A stretch of 64,000 nucleotides of DNA from contig NZ_CP012945.1 of assembly GCF_001402915.1 (NCBI RefSeq), positions 1,436,001 to 1,500,000 on the forward strand, given 5' to 3'. A model generated the notes under the pieces. It was not told the DNA's origin, made no database searches, and saw only the letters and a program-made list of their open reading frames with translations. The position numbers and the translations under genes are program-made. How positions within the stretch are numbered: the first letter of the stretch is position 1; the number at the start of each line of letters is the position of its first letter. The stretch is from Devosia sp. A16. Lineage in GTDB: Bacteria > Pseudomonadota > Alphaproteobacteria > Rhizobiales > Devosiaceae. This document shows, in pieces, positions 7,101-14,752 of the stretch.

Positions 7101-9569
7101 CTACGCGCGCGTACTACGTCCAGCCTTCGATGATGCAGGTAGAGGCCGAGCTGACTCGTTAATCTCGGCCCACGGATCGCCAGACGTGGTTAATAATCCC
7201 GGAAGCGTAGAGTAGTTCAAATCCATCGGAGCGTCGATGCTCTCGAGGTCGCGCCAGTCGAGCGGCGTCGAGGCCGGCATGTTGGTGCGCGCGCGCAGCG
7301 AGTAGGGCGACACCGCCGTCGCACTGCGGGCATTGCGATGGATATCGATCAGGATGCGGCGCTTGCGGTTCTGCGCCCCGATAGTGGTGACGAACGTATC
7401 GGGCGCGGTCTTGGCCATCGTGGCCGCCATCTCGCCGGTCACCGCGTGCACCTGCTTCCAGTTCTGCTTCGGCTCGATCGGCACGACGAGGTGAAGGCCC
7501 TTGCCGCCCGAAGTCTTGACGAACGGCACCAGCCCGAAAGCCTCGAGCTCGCCGCGCAGGTGCACCGCCGCTTCCACCACCTCCCGGAATTCGATCCCCT
7601 CGCCGGGGTCGAGGTCGAAGGTCACCCGGTCGGGCTTTTCCAAGTGCGTCAGGTGGCTGCCCCAGGCATGGAACTCCACCACCCCGAACTGCGCCAGCGC
7701 CAGGTAGCCCTTGGCGTCCTCGATGGTAAGGTAGGTCCTGTCCTCCTCGTCCGAGTTCTGCGTCTCGAACACGTTGATCGAGGGCGGCATGCCCTTGAAA
7801 GCATGGCGCTGGAAGAAGCAATCCTTCGGCAGCCCGGTGGGGCAGCGGAACAGCGAGACCGGCCGGTTGAACAGATGCGGCAGCATGAAATCGCCCACCG
7901 CCGCATAGTAGACCGCGATGTCGAGCTTGGTCGGGCCGCTCCTGCCGAACAGCCGACGCGTCGGGTTAGTGATCGAGATCGAAGCGAGGTCGGCATCGGT
8001 GATCAGCCGCTGCCGTGGTGCCGCCGAGGCGGTGAGCTCGGTCTCGATCAGGCCCTTGAACACCGAGTGACGCAGCAGGTTGTCCGAGGTCCGGTTGGCA
8101 TAGTGCACCTTGCAGCGCAGTACCGGCTGCACCCAGATGATGTCCCTGGGCGCGCCCTCGAGCTTGAGGCTCGGATCCTGCAACCGCTCCAGGCGGTGCT
8201 GCAGCTGCGCCACTATCGCTGCGTCGAACCCGGTGCCGCACTTGCCGCGATATTCGAGCTCGCCATCGACGAATTCGGCCAGCGCCAACGAGGCCAGCCC
8301 TTCGGCGGCCGCTGAAACGGTATAGCCCGCTATGACGAAGTCGCCGACTGGCTTGGCCTTCACCTTCACCCAGGTCGAAGTCCTCCCCGACTGGTAGGTC
8401 GCGTTGGTGCGCTTCGAGACGATGCCCTCGAGCCCCAGCTCCAAGGCCCGCTCGTAGAGCCCCTCGCCATCGCCCTCGACATGGTCGCTCAACTGGATCG
8501 CCGAGCGCCCGCTGATATGCCCGCCCAGCATCTGCGCCAGCAATTGCTTGCGCTCGGTGAGCCCCGCGCCCCTCAGGTCATAGCCGTCGAGATAGAGCAG
8601 GTCGAAGGCGTAGAAGTGCAGCTTGCTCCCGGCGCCTTCGGCCAGCGCATCCTGCAGCGCCGAGAAGCGCGAAATGCCCTTTTCGTCCAGCACCACGATC
8701 TCGCCGTCGACGATCGCCTGCTTGACCGGCAATTTGGCGAACTCCTTGGGCAGGTCGCCATAGCGCTTGGTCCAGTCGATGCCGCTGCGGGTGATCAGCT
8801 TCACCTTGCCGTCGATCACATGAGCGATGGTGCGATAGCCGTCGAACTTGATCTCGTGCAGCCAGTGGCTGGCTTTCGTCTCCTGCGGCGGCTCGGTCGC
8901 CGAGGCGGCGAGTTGCGGCTCCACCTGCTCGGGTGGCAGCGCCTTCACCGCCCCATCGACGCTCGCGGCCTTCAGCAGCTTGACCGGCTTCGGCTTCGCA
9001 GCCTCCAGCAGCTCTTCGGTGGTCAGCCCCGACTTCACGCTTTCCGGTCGCGCGGTGAGGATATCGGTTTCGGTGTCGACCGCCGGATCGTGCTCCTTGA
9101 TCAGCAGCCAGTTTTCCTTGTCGTTGTCGCCGGGGCGGCCCTTGAGCCGGGTCAGCATCCAACCGCCCTTCAGCTTTTCTCCCCACAGCCGGAACTTGAA
9201 GCCGCCCTTGCTGAGCCCGGTATCGACATCCTCCATCGGCGCCCAGTCGCCGGTATCCCAGACGATCATCGGCCCGCCGCCATACTCGCCTTCGGGGATC
9301 ACGCCCTCGAAATCGATATATTCGATCGGATGGTCCTCGGTATGCACCGCCAGCCGCTTGTCGGCCGGGTTGAGCGATGGACCACGCGGCACCGCCCAGC
9401 TCAGCAGCACCCCATCATGCTCGAGCCGCAGGTCATAGTGATCGGCGGTGGCCGAATGCTTGTGCACGACGAAGCGCGTGCTGCCGGCCGCAACAGCGCC
9501 ACCGGCGGGCTCCGAGGTTTTGGAGAAGTCACGTTTCCCGCGGTACTTGCTGAGCTTGGTTTCGGCCAT
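7101..9569 (-). CDS. ligD: DNA ligase D (phosphoesterase-ligase-polymerase)
   Basis: This is the multifunctional NHEJ ligase of 822 residues in the order phosphoesterase, ligase, polymerase. The 3'-phosphoesterase domain (about 30-160) shows the metal site H38/H44/D46 (DHYDLRLE) and H80. The ATP-dependent ligase domain (about 230-510) has the nucleotidyl lysine K241 in EIKFDGYR, VDGEIVVLD and EGIVSKR. The primase-like polymerase domain (about 540-820) has the catalytic FDLDPGEG (D652, D654), the TSGGKGLH loop and ILIDIHRN with the third Asp. No domain is truncated. Ku follows 9 bases downstream. This enzyme repairs breaks in non-replicating cells and can add nucleotides at ends. Confidence 0.97.
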   Translation of the reverse strand: MAETKLSKYRGKRDFSKTSEPAGGAVAAGSTRFVVHKHSATADHYDLRLEHDGVLLSWAVPRGPSLNPADKRLAVHTEDHPIEYIDFEGVIPEGEYGGGPMIVWDTGDWAPMEDVDTGLSKGGFKFRLWGEKLKGGWMLTRLKGRPGDNDKENWLLIKEHDPAVDTETDILTARPESVKSGLTTEELLEAAKPKPVKLLKAASVDGAVKALPPEQVEPQLAASATEPPQETKASHWLHEIKFDGYRTIAHVIDGKVKLITRSGIDWTKRYGDLPKEFAKLPVKQAIVDGEIVVLDEKGISRFSALQDALAEGAGSKLHFYAFDLLYLDGYDLRGAGLTERKQLLAQMLGGHISGRSAIQLSDHVEGDGEGLYERALELGLEGIVSKRTNATYQSGRTSTWVKVKAKPVGDFVIAGYTVSAAAEGLASLALAEFVDGELEYRGKCGTGFDAAIVAQLQHRLERLQDPSLKLEGAPRDIIWVQPVLRCKVHYANRTSDNLLRHSVFKGLIETELTASAAPRQRLITDADLASISITNPTRRLFGRSGPTKLDIAVYYAAVGDFMLPHLFNRPVSLFRCPTGLPKDCFFQRHAFKGMPPSINVFETQNSDEEDRTYLTIEDAKGYLALAQFGVVEFHAWGSHLTHLEKPDRVTFDLDPGEGIEFREVVEAAVHLRGELEAFGLVPFVKTSGGKGLHLVVPIEPKQNWKQVHAVTGEMAATMAKTAPDTFVTTIGAQNRKRRILIDIHRNARSATAVSPYSLRARTNMPASTPLDWRDLESIDAPMDLNYSTLPGLLTTSGDPWAEINESARPLPASSKAGRSTRA

Positions 9570-9599
9570 GCCGCGACGCTAGAGCATTTCGCGGTTGAG

Positions 9600-9752
9600 G
9601 TGCAGTGGTTTGGCCCCCAAAAAAGCCCCCTCACCCGGCCTGCGGCCGACCTCTCCCCCGAAGGGAGAGGTGACGATGTGGCACGATCGCGCCCCTGCAC
9701 CACCTCTCCCTCGGGGGAGAGGTCGCCGCGAAGCGGCGGGTGAGGGGGCCTT
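9600..9752. repeat. GC-rich inverted repeat between lacI-type regulator and ligD
   Basis: CCCCCTCACCCGGCCTGCGG..CCTCTCCCCCGAAGGGAGAGG and CCTCTCCCTCGGGGGAGAGG..GCGGCGGGTGAGGGGG form a ~125-base inverted repeat ending right at the stop codon of the regulator gene. The same CTCTCCC..GGGAGAGG and GGGTGAGGGGGCC modules recur at 43013-43070. Confidence 0.75.
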
Positions 9753-10764
9753 AATCGGTGCCAACCAACCGCCGCGCCGATTGCCGGAAGATCAGCTCGG
9801 GCTTGAGCTGCGTGCTGCGTGGCAGCGGTGCGCCGCGATCGAGATGGTTGATCGCCGCCTCCGCCGCGCTGGCGCCGATATCGGCGATCGGCTGGCGCAC
9901 CGTGGTCAGCGGCGGAAAGAAATGCGCCGCCGACTCGATGTCGTCATAGCCCACCACCGAGATCTCTCCAGGGATGTCGATGCCCGCGTCGTGCAGCCCG
10001 TGCAGCAGTCCGATCGCCATAATGTCGCTGAGCGCAAAGATCACTTCGGGGCGCGGCCCCGGTCGCGAGAGGATGTCACGGGCCGCCGCGAGCCCGCCAT
10101 CCATGGTGAGGTCGGTGCGCACCAGCCAGTCGCCATCGAGCCCGATGCCGTGCGCCGCGAGACCTGCCATCAGGCCGGCAATGCGATCCGCCATGCGCGG
10201 ATGGCTCTCCGGTCCCGAGACACAGACGATCCGCCGGAATCTCGATCTCGCGAGATAGTCGCCCACCAGGCGCCCCCCCTCGACCGAGTCGTCGGAAAAC
10301 ACCGAGGCCACGGTGTCGGCCGGCGCGTCGATCGCCACCACCGGCACGCGCTTGATCTGCCCCAGCCGGCGGAAGAATTCCGGACTGGCATTGGTGGTCA
10401 TCACCACCATGGCGTCGACCCGCTTGGTGAACAGCGTCCGCATATAGGCGACGAGGTTGGTCGCGACATCGTCGGTGTTGCAGATCATCAGCGTATAGCC
10501 ATGCCTGAAGCAGGCCCGCTCCACCCCGCGGATCACCTCGCCGAAGAACGGGTTCGAGGTGGTGGTGACGATCATCCCGATGGTGCGGGTGCGGCTCGAC
10601 TGCAGGGCGCGCGCCACGTCGGAGGGGAAATAGCCGAGATCGGCGATCGCGGCATTGACTCGGCGGGCCGCATCCTCGCTCACCGGCCGGGTCTTGTTGA
10701 TCACATGGGAGACGGTCGTGAACGAGACGTTCGCGCGTTTGGCAACGTCCTTGATGGTGACCAT
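9751..10764 (-). CDS. LacI-family transcriptional regulator (RbsR-like)
   Basis: The N-terminal helix-turn-helix reads MVTIKDVAKRANVSFTTVSH followed by the hinge helix region PSDVARALQSSRTRTIGMI, typical of LacI/RbsR. The remaining ~275 residues are a periplasmic-binding-protein-like sensor with NPFFGEVIRGVE and SDIMAIGLLHGL. It is the last gene of a minus-strand operon, 23 bases after the ABC permease gene, so it very likely controls that importer in response to its sugar. The palindrome CGCAAACGTTTGCG upstream of the binding-protein gene (14520-14533) is the expected operator type for this family. The ligand is not proven; ribose-like pentoses are the default assumption. Confidence 0.88.
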   Translation of the reverse strand: MVTIKDVAKRANVSFTTVSHVINKTRPVSEDAARRVNAAIADLGYFPSDVARALQSSRTRTIGMIVTTTSNPFFGEVIRGVERACFRHGYTLMICNTDDVATNLVAYMRTLFTKRVDAMVVMTTNASPEFFRRLGQIKRVPVVAIDAPADTVASVFSDDSVEGGRLVGDYLARSRFRRIVCVSGPESHPRMADRIAGLMAGLAAHGIGLDGDWLVRTDLTMDGGLAAARDILSRPGPRPEVIFALSDIMAIGLLHGLHDAGIDIPGEISVVGYDDIESAAHFFPPLTTVRQPIADIGASAAEAAINHLDRGAPLPRSTQLKPELIFRQSARRLVGTD

Positions 10765-10787
10765 TGCTGCTCCCGGAGGGCGGTCCT

Positions 10788-11804
10788 CTAGCTGCGCGAC
10801 CTCGACTTGAGCCAGCGGTCGAAGGCCACGGCGACGATCAGGATCAGGCCGATGACGATGGACTGCGTGTAGGACGAGACATTGTTGAACTGCAAGCCGT
10901 TCTGCAGCACGCCGATCAGCGCCGCGCCGACCACGGTGCCGCCGACGCTGCCGATGCCGCCGAACAACGAGGTGCCGCCGATCACCACCGCCGAGATCAC
11001 CGTCAGCTCGTAGCCGATGCCGGCCACCGCCTCGGACGAGTTGAGCCGCGCCGAGAGGACGAAGGCCGCGAGCCCGGCGAAGAACCCGACGATGATGTAG
11101 ACCGAGATCAGGATGCGATCGACGCGCAGGCCCGAGAGCCGAGCCGCCTCGGCATTGCCGCCCACCGCATAGACCGCCCGGCCATAGCGGGTGTAGCGCA
11201 GCACCAGGTGGCAGAGCAGCGCCGCCACCGCGAAGATGATCACCGGCACCGGCACCGGCCCGACCAGCCCCGTGCCGAACCAGCGCATCGAGGCATCGAA
11301 CCCCGAGATCGGCCCGCCATTGGAGAGCGTCAGCGTCAGCCCGCGGAAGATGGTGAGCCCGCCCAGCGTCACGACGAAGGGCGGCACCTTCAGCCGCGTG
11401 ATCGCGAGCCCCTGCACGCCACCCGCCACCGAGCCGACAACCACCGCCGCGAGCAGCGCCGCGAACCAGCCGAACCCCTGCCCGCCTCCGGCCGACAGCG
11501 ACATCGAATTGGCGGTGCCGCCCTTCGCCACCACTGCCGCCACCATGCCGCAGAAGGCAAGGAGCGAGCCGACACTGAGATCGATGCCGGCAGTGAGAAT
11601 GACGAAGGTCATCCCCAGGGCGATCAGCCCGGTGATCGAGATCTGCCTCAGGATGTTGAACACGTTGATCGGGTCGATGAAGCTCGGCTTCAGCGCCGTG
11701 AAGACCACCACCAGCGCCAACAGGAACAGCAGCGGCCCGAAGCGCTTCAGGATACCGAAGGTGTTGGGACCCTTCTTTTCGGCGGGTTCGGTTGTCGTCG
11801 TCAT
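10788..11804 (-). CDS. ABC sugar permease, RbsC family (CUT2)
   Basis: This inner-membrane permease of 338 residues has about eight to ten hydrophobic segments and the BPD_transp_2 signature typical of RbsC/XylH/AraH: NVFNILRQISITGLIALGMT, then ILTAGIDLSVGSLLAFCGM and AVVIGGTSLFGGIGSVGGT. Its ATG overlaps the stop of the ATPase gene by four bases (ATGA). It forms the channel of the ribose-type importer together with the adjacent ATPase and binding protein. Substrate within the CUT2 group (ribose, xylose, galactose, inositol and others) cannot be read from the permease. Confidence 0.92.
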   Translation of the reverse strand: MTTTTEPAEKKGPNTFGILKRFGPLLFLLALVVVFTALKPSFIDPINVFNILRQISITGLIALGMTFVILTAGIDLSVGSLLAFCGMVAAVVAKGGTANSMSLSAGGGQGFGWFAALLAAVVVGSVAGGVQGLAITRLKVPPFVVTLGGLTIFRGLTLTLSNGGPISGFDASMRWFGTGLVGPVPVPVIIFAVAALLCHLVLRYTRYGRAVYAVGGNAEAARLSGLRVDRILISVYIIVGFFAGLAAFVLSARLNSSEAVAGIGYELTVISAVVIGGTSLFGGIGSVGGTVVGAALIGVLQNGLQFNNVSSYTQSIVIGLILIVAVAFDRWLKSRSRS

Positions 11805-13375
11805 CTGGTCTCCCCCTGCCGCTGGTCGAGCGCCATCAGCGCCATGAGTTTTTCTTCGGTTGCGTCCACCGCCGGCATCTCGCCGGTGATCCGCCCCTGC
11901 CGCATGGTGACGATCCGGTCGCTCACCGCCAGCACTTCCGGCAGCTCGGACGAGATCACCATCACCGCGATACCGCGCGCCGCCAGCTGCACCAGGATCT
12001 GGTGTACTTCTGCCTTGGCCCCGACATCGACGCCGCGCGTCGGCTCGTCGACGATCAGCACCTTCGGGTCGCGCGCCAGCCAGCGCGCCAGGATCACCTT
12101 CTGCTGGTTGCCGCCCGACAGCCCGTCGATGGCCTGCTCCGGCGAGGCCATGCGGATCGACAGCGCCTTCTTGTAGTCGGCCAGCGCTGCCCGTTCCCGG
12201 CCCTCGGCCATGATGCCGAGGCCGTTGGAATAGGTTCTGAGCGCCGCCACCGAGAAGTTCTGCAGGATGCCCAGCATGGCGAAGATCGCCTGGTGCTTGC
12301 GATCTTCCGGCACGAGGCCGATGCCCAGTTCGATCGCGTCGGCCGGCGAGGTCGGTGCGATCGGCTGCCCGTCGAGCGTCACGGTACCAGCGGCGATCCG
12401 GTCCGCGCCGAAAATCGCCCGCGCCAGCTCGGTACGGCCGGAGCCGACCAGACCGGCGACGCCGAGGATTTCGCCGGCCTTGAGTTCGAGATCGACACCG
12501 TCGAGTACGGTGGCATGCGGCGCCTCGGGGTCGCGCACCGTGCGCAGCCCCCGGACGCTGAGCCGCACCGCGCCGGCGGCGTTACGCTGCGTCGGCCGTG
12601 CATAGAGTTCCGAAGCCGCCCGCCCCACCATCTTCTCGATGATCTCGGGAATGGCGATCGGCGCCTCGGTGCGGTTGAGATGCCCGGCGAGCCGGCCGTC
12701 GCGCAGCACCGTCATGCGATCGCAGATCGCCGAGGCTTCCTCCAACCGATGCGTCACGAACATGATGGCGACGCCCTCGGCGCGCAGTTGCGACATGATC
12801 CGCAGCAGCTGGCTCACCTCGGTCTCGGTCAGCGCCGAGGTCGGCTCGTCCATGATGATCAGCCGGCTCTCGAGCGACAGGGCGCGTGCGATCTCCACCA
12901 GTTGCTGCTCGGCCACCGACAGCGCCGAGACCGGCGTGTCCGGATCGATCGTCAGCCCCACGCGCGCGATGATGCCGGTGGTCTCGCGCCGCATGCGCCG
13001 CCAGTCGATGATGCCGAAGGCGCCCAACGGCGCGCGGCCGATGAAGATGTTCTCGGCCACCGACAGCGTCGGAATCAGGCTCAGTTCCTGGTAGATGGTG
13101 ACGATGCCGGCGCGCTTGGCGGCATCCGGGCTCTGCGGCCGATACTCGGCGCCATCGAACACGATGCGGCCGCTGCTCGGCGGCTGCGCCCCGGAGAGGA
13201 TTTTCAACAGCGTCGACTTGCCGGCGCCATTCTCCCCGAGCAGCCCGAGGATTTCTCCGCGCCGCACATCGAGCGAGACGTCGTTCAGCGCGGTGACACC
13301 GGCAAAATGCTTGGAAACGCCCACCACTTCGAGAAGCGGCGGCGCAACTTGTTCCGCGACGGCAACAGCAGCCAT
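11801..13375 (-). CDS. ABC sugar importer ATPase, RbsA family (two nucleotide-binding domains)
   Basis: This is a tandem ATPase powering a CUT2 importer. The N-terminal domain has Walker A GENGAGKST, signature LSVAEQQLVEIARAL and Walker B IIMDEPTSAL. The C-terminal domain has a degenerate Walker A (GLVGSGRTE), signature LSGGNQQKVILARWL and Walker B LIVDEPTRGVDVG. The degenerate second site is usual for RbsA. I choose ATG at 13375, preceded by a GGGAGAGGG ribosome-binding site; the Arg-rich extension upstream is not conserved. The gene follows the binding-protein gene and overlaps the permease gene, all on the minus strand. Confidence 0.93.
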   Translation of the reverse strand: MAAVAVAEQVAPPLLEVVGVSKHFAGVTALNDVSLDVRRGEILGLLGENGAGKSTLLKILSGAQPPSSGRIVFDGAEYRPQSPDAAKRAGIVTIYQELSLIPTLSVAENIFIGRAPLGAFGIIDWRRMRRETTGIIARVGLTIDPDTPVSALSVAEQQLVEIARALSLESRLIIMDEPTSALTETEVSQLLRIMSQLRAEGVAIMFVTHRLEEASAICDRMTVLRDGRLAGHLNRTEAPIAIPEIIEKMVGRAASELYARPTQRNAAGAVRLSVRGLRTVRDPEAPHATVLDGVDLELKAGEILGVAGLVGSGRTELARAIFGADRIAAGTVTLDGQPIAPTSPADAIELGIGLVPEDRKHQAIFAMLGILQNFSVAALRTYSNGLGIMAEGRERAALADYKKALSIRMASPEQAIDGLSGGNQQKVILARWLARDPKVLIVDEPTRGVDVGAKAEVHQILVQLAARGIAVMVISSELPEVLAVSDRIVTMRQGRITGEMPAVDATEEKLMALMALDQRQGETR

Positions 13376-13499
13376 CGTGCCCTCTCCCGATGCAGTTGAA
13401 CGGTCGCGCCTGCTCCGACGCGCACCGACGCCCCTGGCGCACCGACGGCGGCGATGCTTGCACATTGGACCGCCGGCGCGCCAGTTGGCGGGAGGAAAC

Positions 13500-14447
13500 T
13501 TACCCGGCTTCGCCGATCCGCTCGGCCTTGTCGAGATTGTCCTTGCCGATGACCACCGGGGTCAGCAGCACCAGCTTCTCGGCCGGCTCGGTCTTGTCCT
13601 TGGCATAGGCCACCGCGATGCGGACCGCGGTGCGCGACTGCTCGCCCGGGAACTGTTCGACCGTGCCGGCGAGCGTGCCGTCACGGACCGCCGCCAGCGC
13701 CTCCGGCAGCGCGTCGAAGCCGTAGATCTTCACATCGGTGAAGCCGCGGGCGGCACAGGCCTCGATGGCCCCGAGCGCCATGTCGTCATTGGCGCAGATG
13801 ATGGCGTCGGGCTTGCCGTTGGCGGCAAGGCCCGCCTCGGTAACCGACAGCGCCTCGGCACGGGCGAAGTTGGCGGTCTGCTCGAAGATGATCTGGTACT
13901 TGTCCTTGATCGGATCGATGACGTTGTGCACGCCCTTGTTGCGATCGATCGCCGGGCCGGCGCCGGGCTGGCCCTGCAGATGGAAGATCTTGGCACCGTT
14001 GGGGAAGGCGTCGACCAGCGCCTGGGCTTCCGCCTCGCCGCCCTTGACGTTGTCGGCGCCGACATGGGCGAGGATGCCCTCGACCCCGTCGACACGGCGG
14101 TCAATGGTCACCACCGGCACGCCGGCCTGCACCGCCTGCTCGATCGCCGGCGCCAGCGCGTTGACGTCGAGCGGCGAGATGACGATGGCGTTGACCTTCT
14201 GAACGATCGCCGCCTCGATATCGGCCGTCTGCTTGGGCGCCGAATTCTGGCCGTCGCTCTCGATGATATTGACGCCCTGCGCCTCGGCCTCGGCTTTGAT
14301 CTGGTTCAGCATATGCACGAAGAACGGGAAGCCGAGACTGGGCACCGAGCCCAGGATGGTCAGCTTGTCCTGCGCGAAGGCATTGGGAGCAGCAACGGCG
14401 AGCGCGCCAAGCGCCACCGAAGACCACAGGAAACTGCGTCTATCCAT
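13500..14447 (-). CDS. Periplasmic sugar-binding protein, RbsB family, Tat-like signal
   Basis: This substrate-binding protein delivers sugar to the CUT2 importer. From ATG at 14447, preceded by GAGGATAG, the leader MDRRSFLWSSVALGALAVAA ends at FAQD; the RR-S-F-L pattern fits a Tat signal. The mature part shows the RbsB pattern GFPFFVHMLNQIKAEAEAQG, DGQNSAPKQTADIEAAI, NAIVISPLDVNAL, GVPVVTIDRRV and ICANDDMALGAIEA. It is first in the operon, as expected. The 124 bases between it and the ATPase gene contain a small CGCCA-GT-TGGCG inverted repeat. Confidence 0.93.
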   Translation of the reverse strand: MDRRSFLWSSVALGALAVAAPNAFAQDKLTILGSVPSLGFPFFVHMLNQIKAEAEAQGVNIIESDGQNSAPKQTADIEAAIVQKVNAIVISPLDVNALAPAIEQAVQAGVPVVTIDRRVDGVEGILAHVGADNVKGGEAEAQALVDAFPNGAKIFHLQGQPGAGPAIDRNKGVHNVIDPIKDKYQIIFEQTANFARAEALSVTEAGLAANGKPDAIICANDDMALGAIEACAARGFTDVKIYGFDALPEALAAVRDGTLAGTVEQFPGEQSRTAVRIAVAYAKDKTEPAEKLVLLTPVVIGKDNLDKAERIGEAG

Positions 14448-14519
14448 GAATCTATCCTCCTCTGAGCGCCCGACGCGGGTTGTTTTCCTCATCCGCGGGC
14501 AACACCAAGGCTACTTGGT

Positions 14520-14533
14520 CGCAAACGTTTGCG
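14520..14533. promoter_or_regulatory. LacI-family operator (perfect 14-bp palindrome)
   Basis: CGCAAACGTTTGCG is a perfect palindrome with the central CG and AAACGTTT core typical of LacI/RbsR/CcpA-type operators. It is 73 bases upstream of the binding-protein ATG and is the only such site I noticed. The regulator at 9751-10764 is the obvious candidate to bind it. Seen directly: the palindrome. Inferred: its binding partner. Confidence 0.8.
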
Positions 14534-14628
14534 CAAGCACTGACATGTTAGTGTTTGTTTCGTCTTTGGTGGAGTTGCTTGGGCACGTACCTCAACACGG
14601 AGGCGAGCAAAACCGCCCCATCCACCGG

Positions 14629-14704
14629 GTCATTCCCGCGAAAGCGGGAACCTCCGTTTTGCGATGCCCGTCAAAAACGGAGATCCCAGCTTTCGCTGGG
14701 ATGA
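14629..14704. repeat. Palindromic intergenic repeat, type R1 (copy 3)
   Basis: GTCATTCCCGCGAAAGCGGG and GATCCCAGCTTTCGCTGGGA, followed by TGACACCGAGTTTGG, form the third R1 unit. The trailing GATGACACCGAGTTTGG is also present after copy 4 (31759-31775), so conservation extends beyond the hairpins. Confidence 0.8.
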
Positions 14705-14752
14705 CACCGAGTTTGGATTGCGATCATGCCCGTTCGGGCCGAACAAAACCCG

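Noticed and set aside
7338-9743. Large plus-strand open frames opposite ligD
   Set aside because: The minus strand carries all LigD catalytic motifs; the plus-strand translations are low-complexity.
10764-14465. Plus-strand open frames of up to 535 residues opposite the ribose-type operon
   Set aside because: The minus strand has clear RbsA/B/C motifs; the opposite frames are Arg/His-rich shadows.
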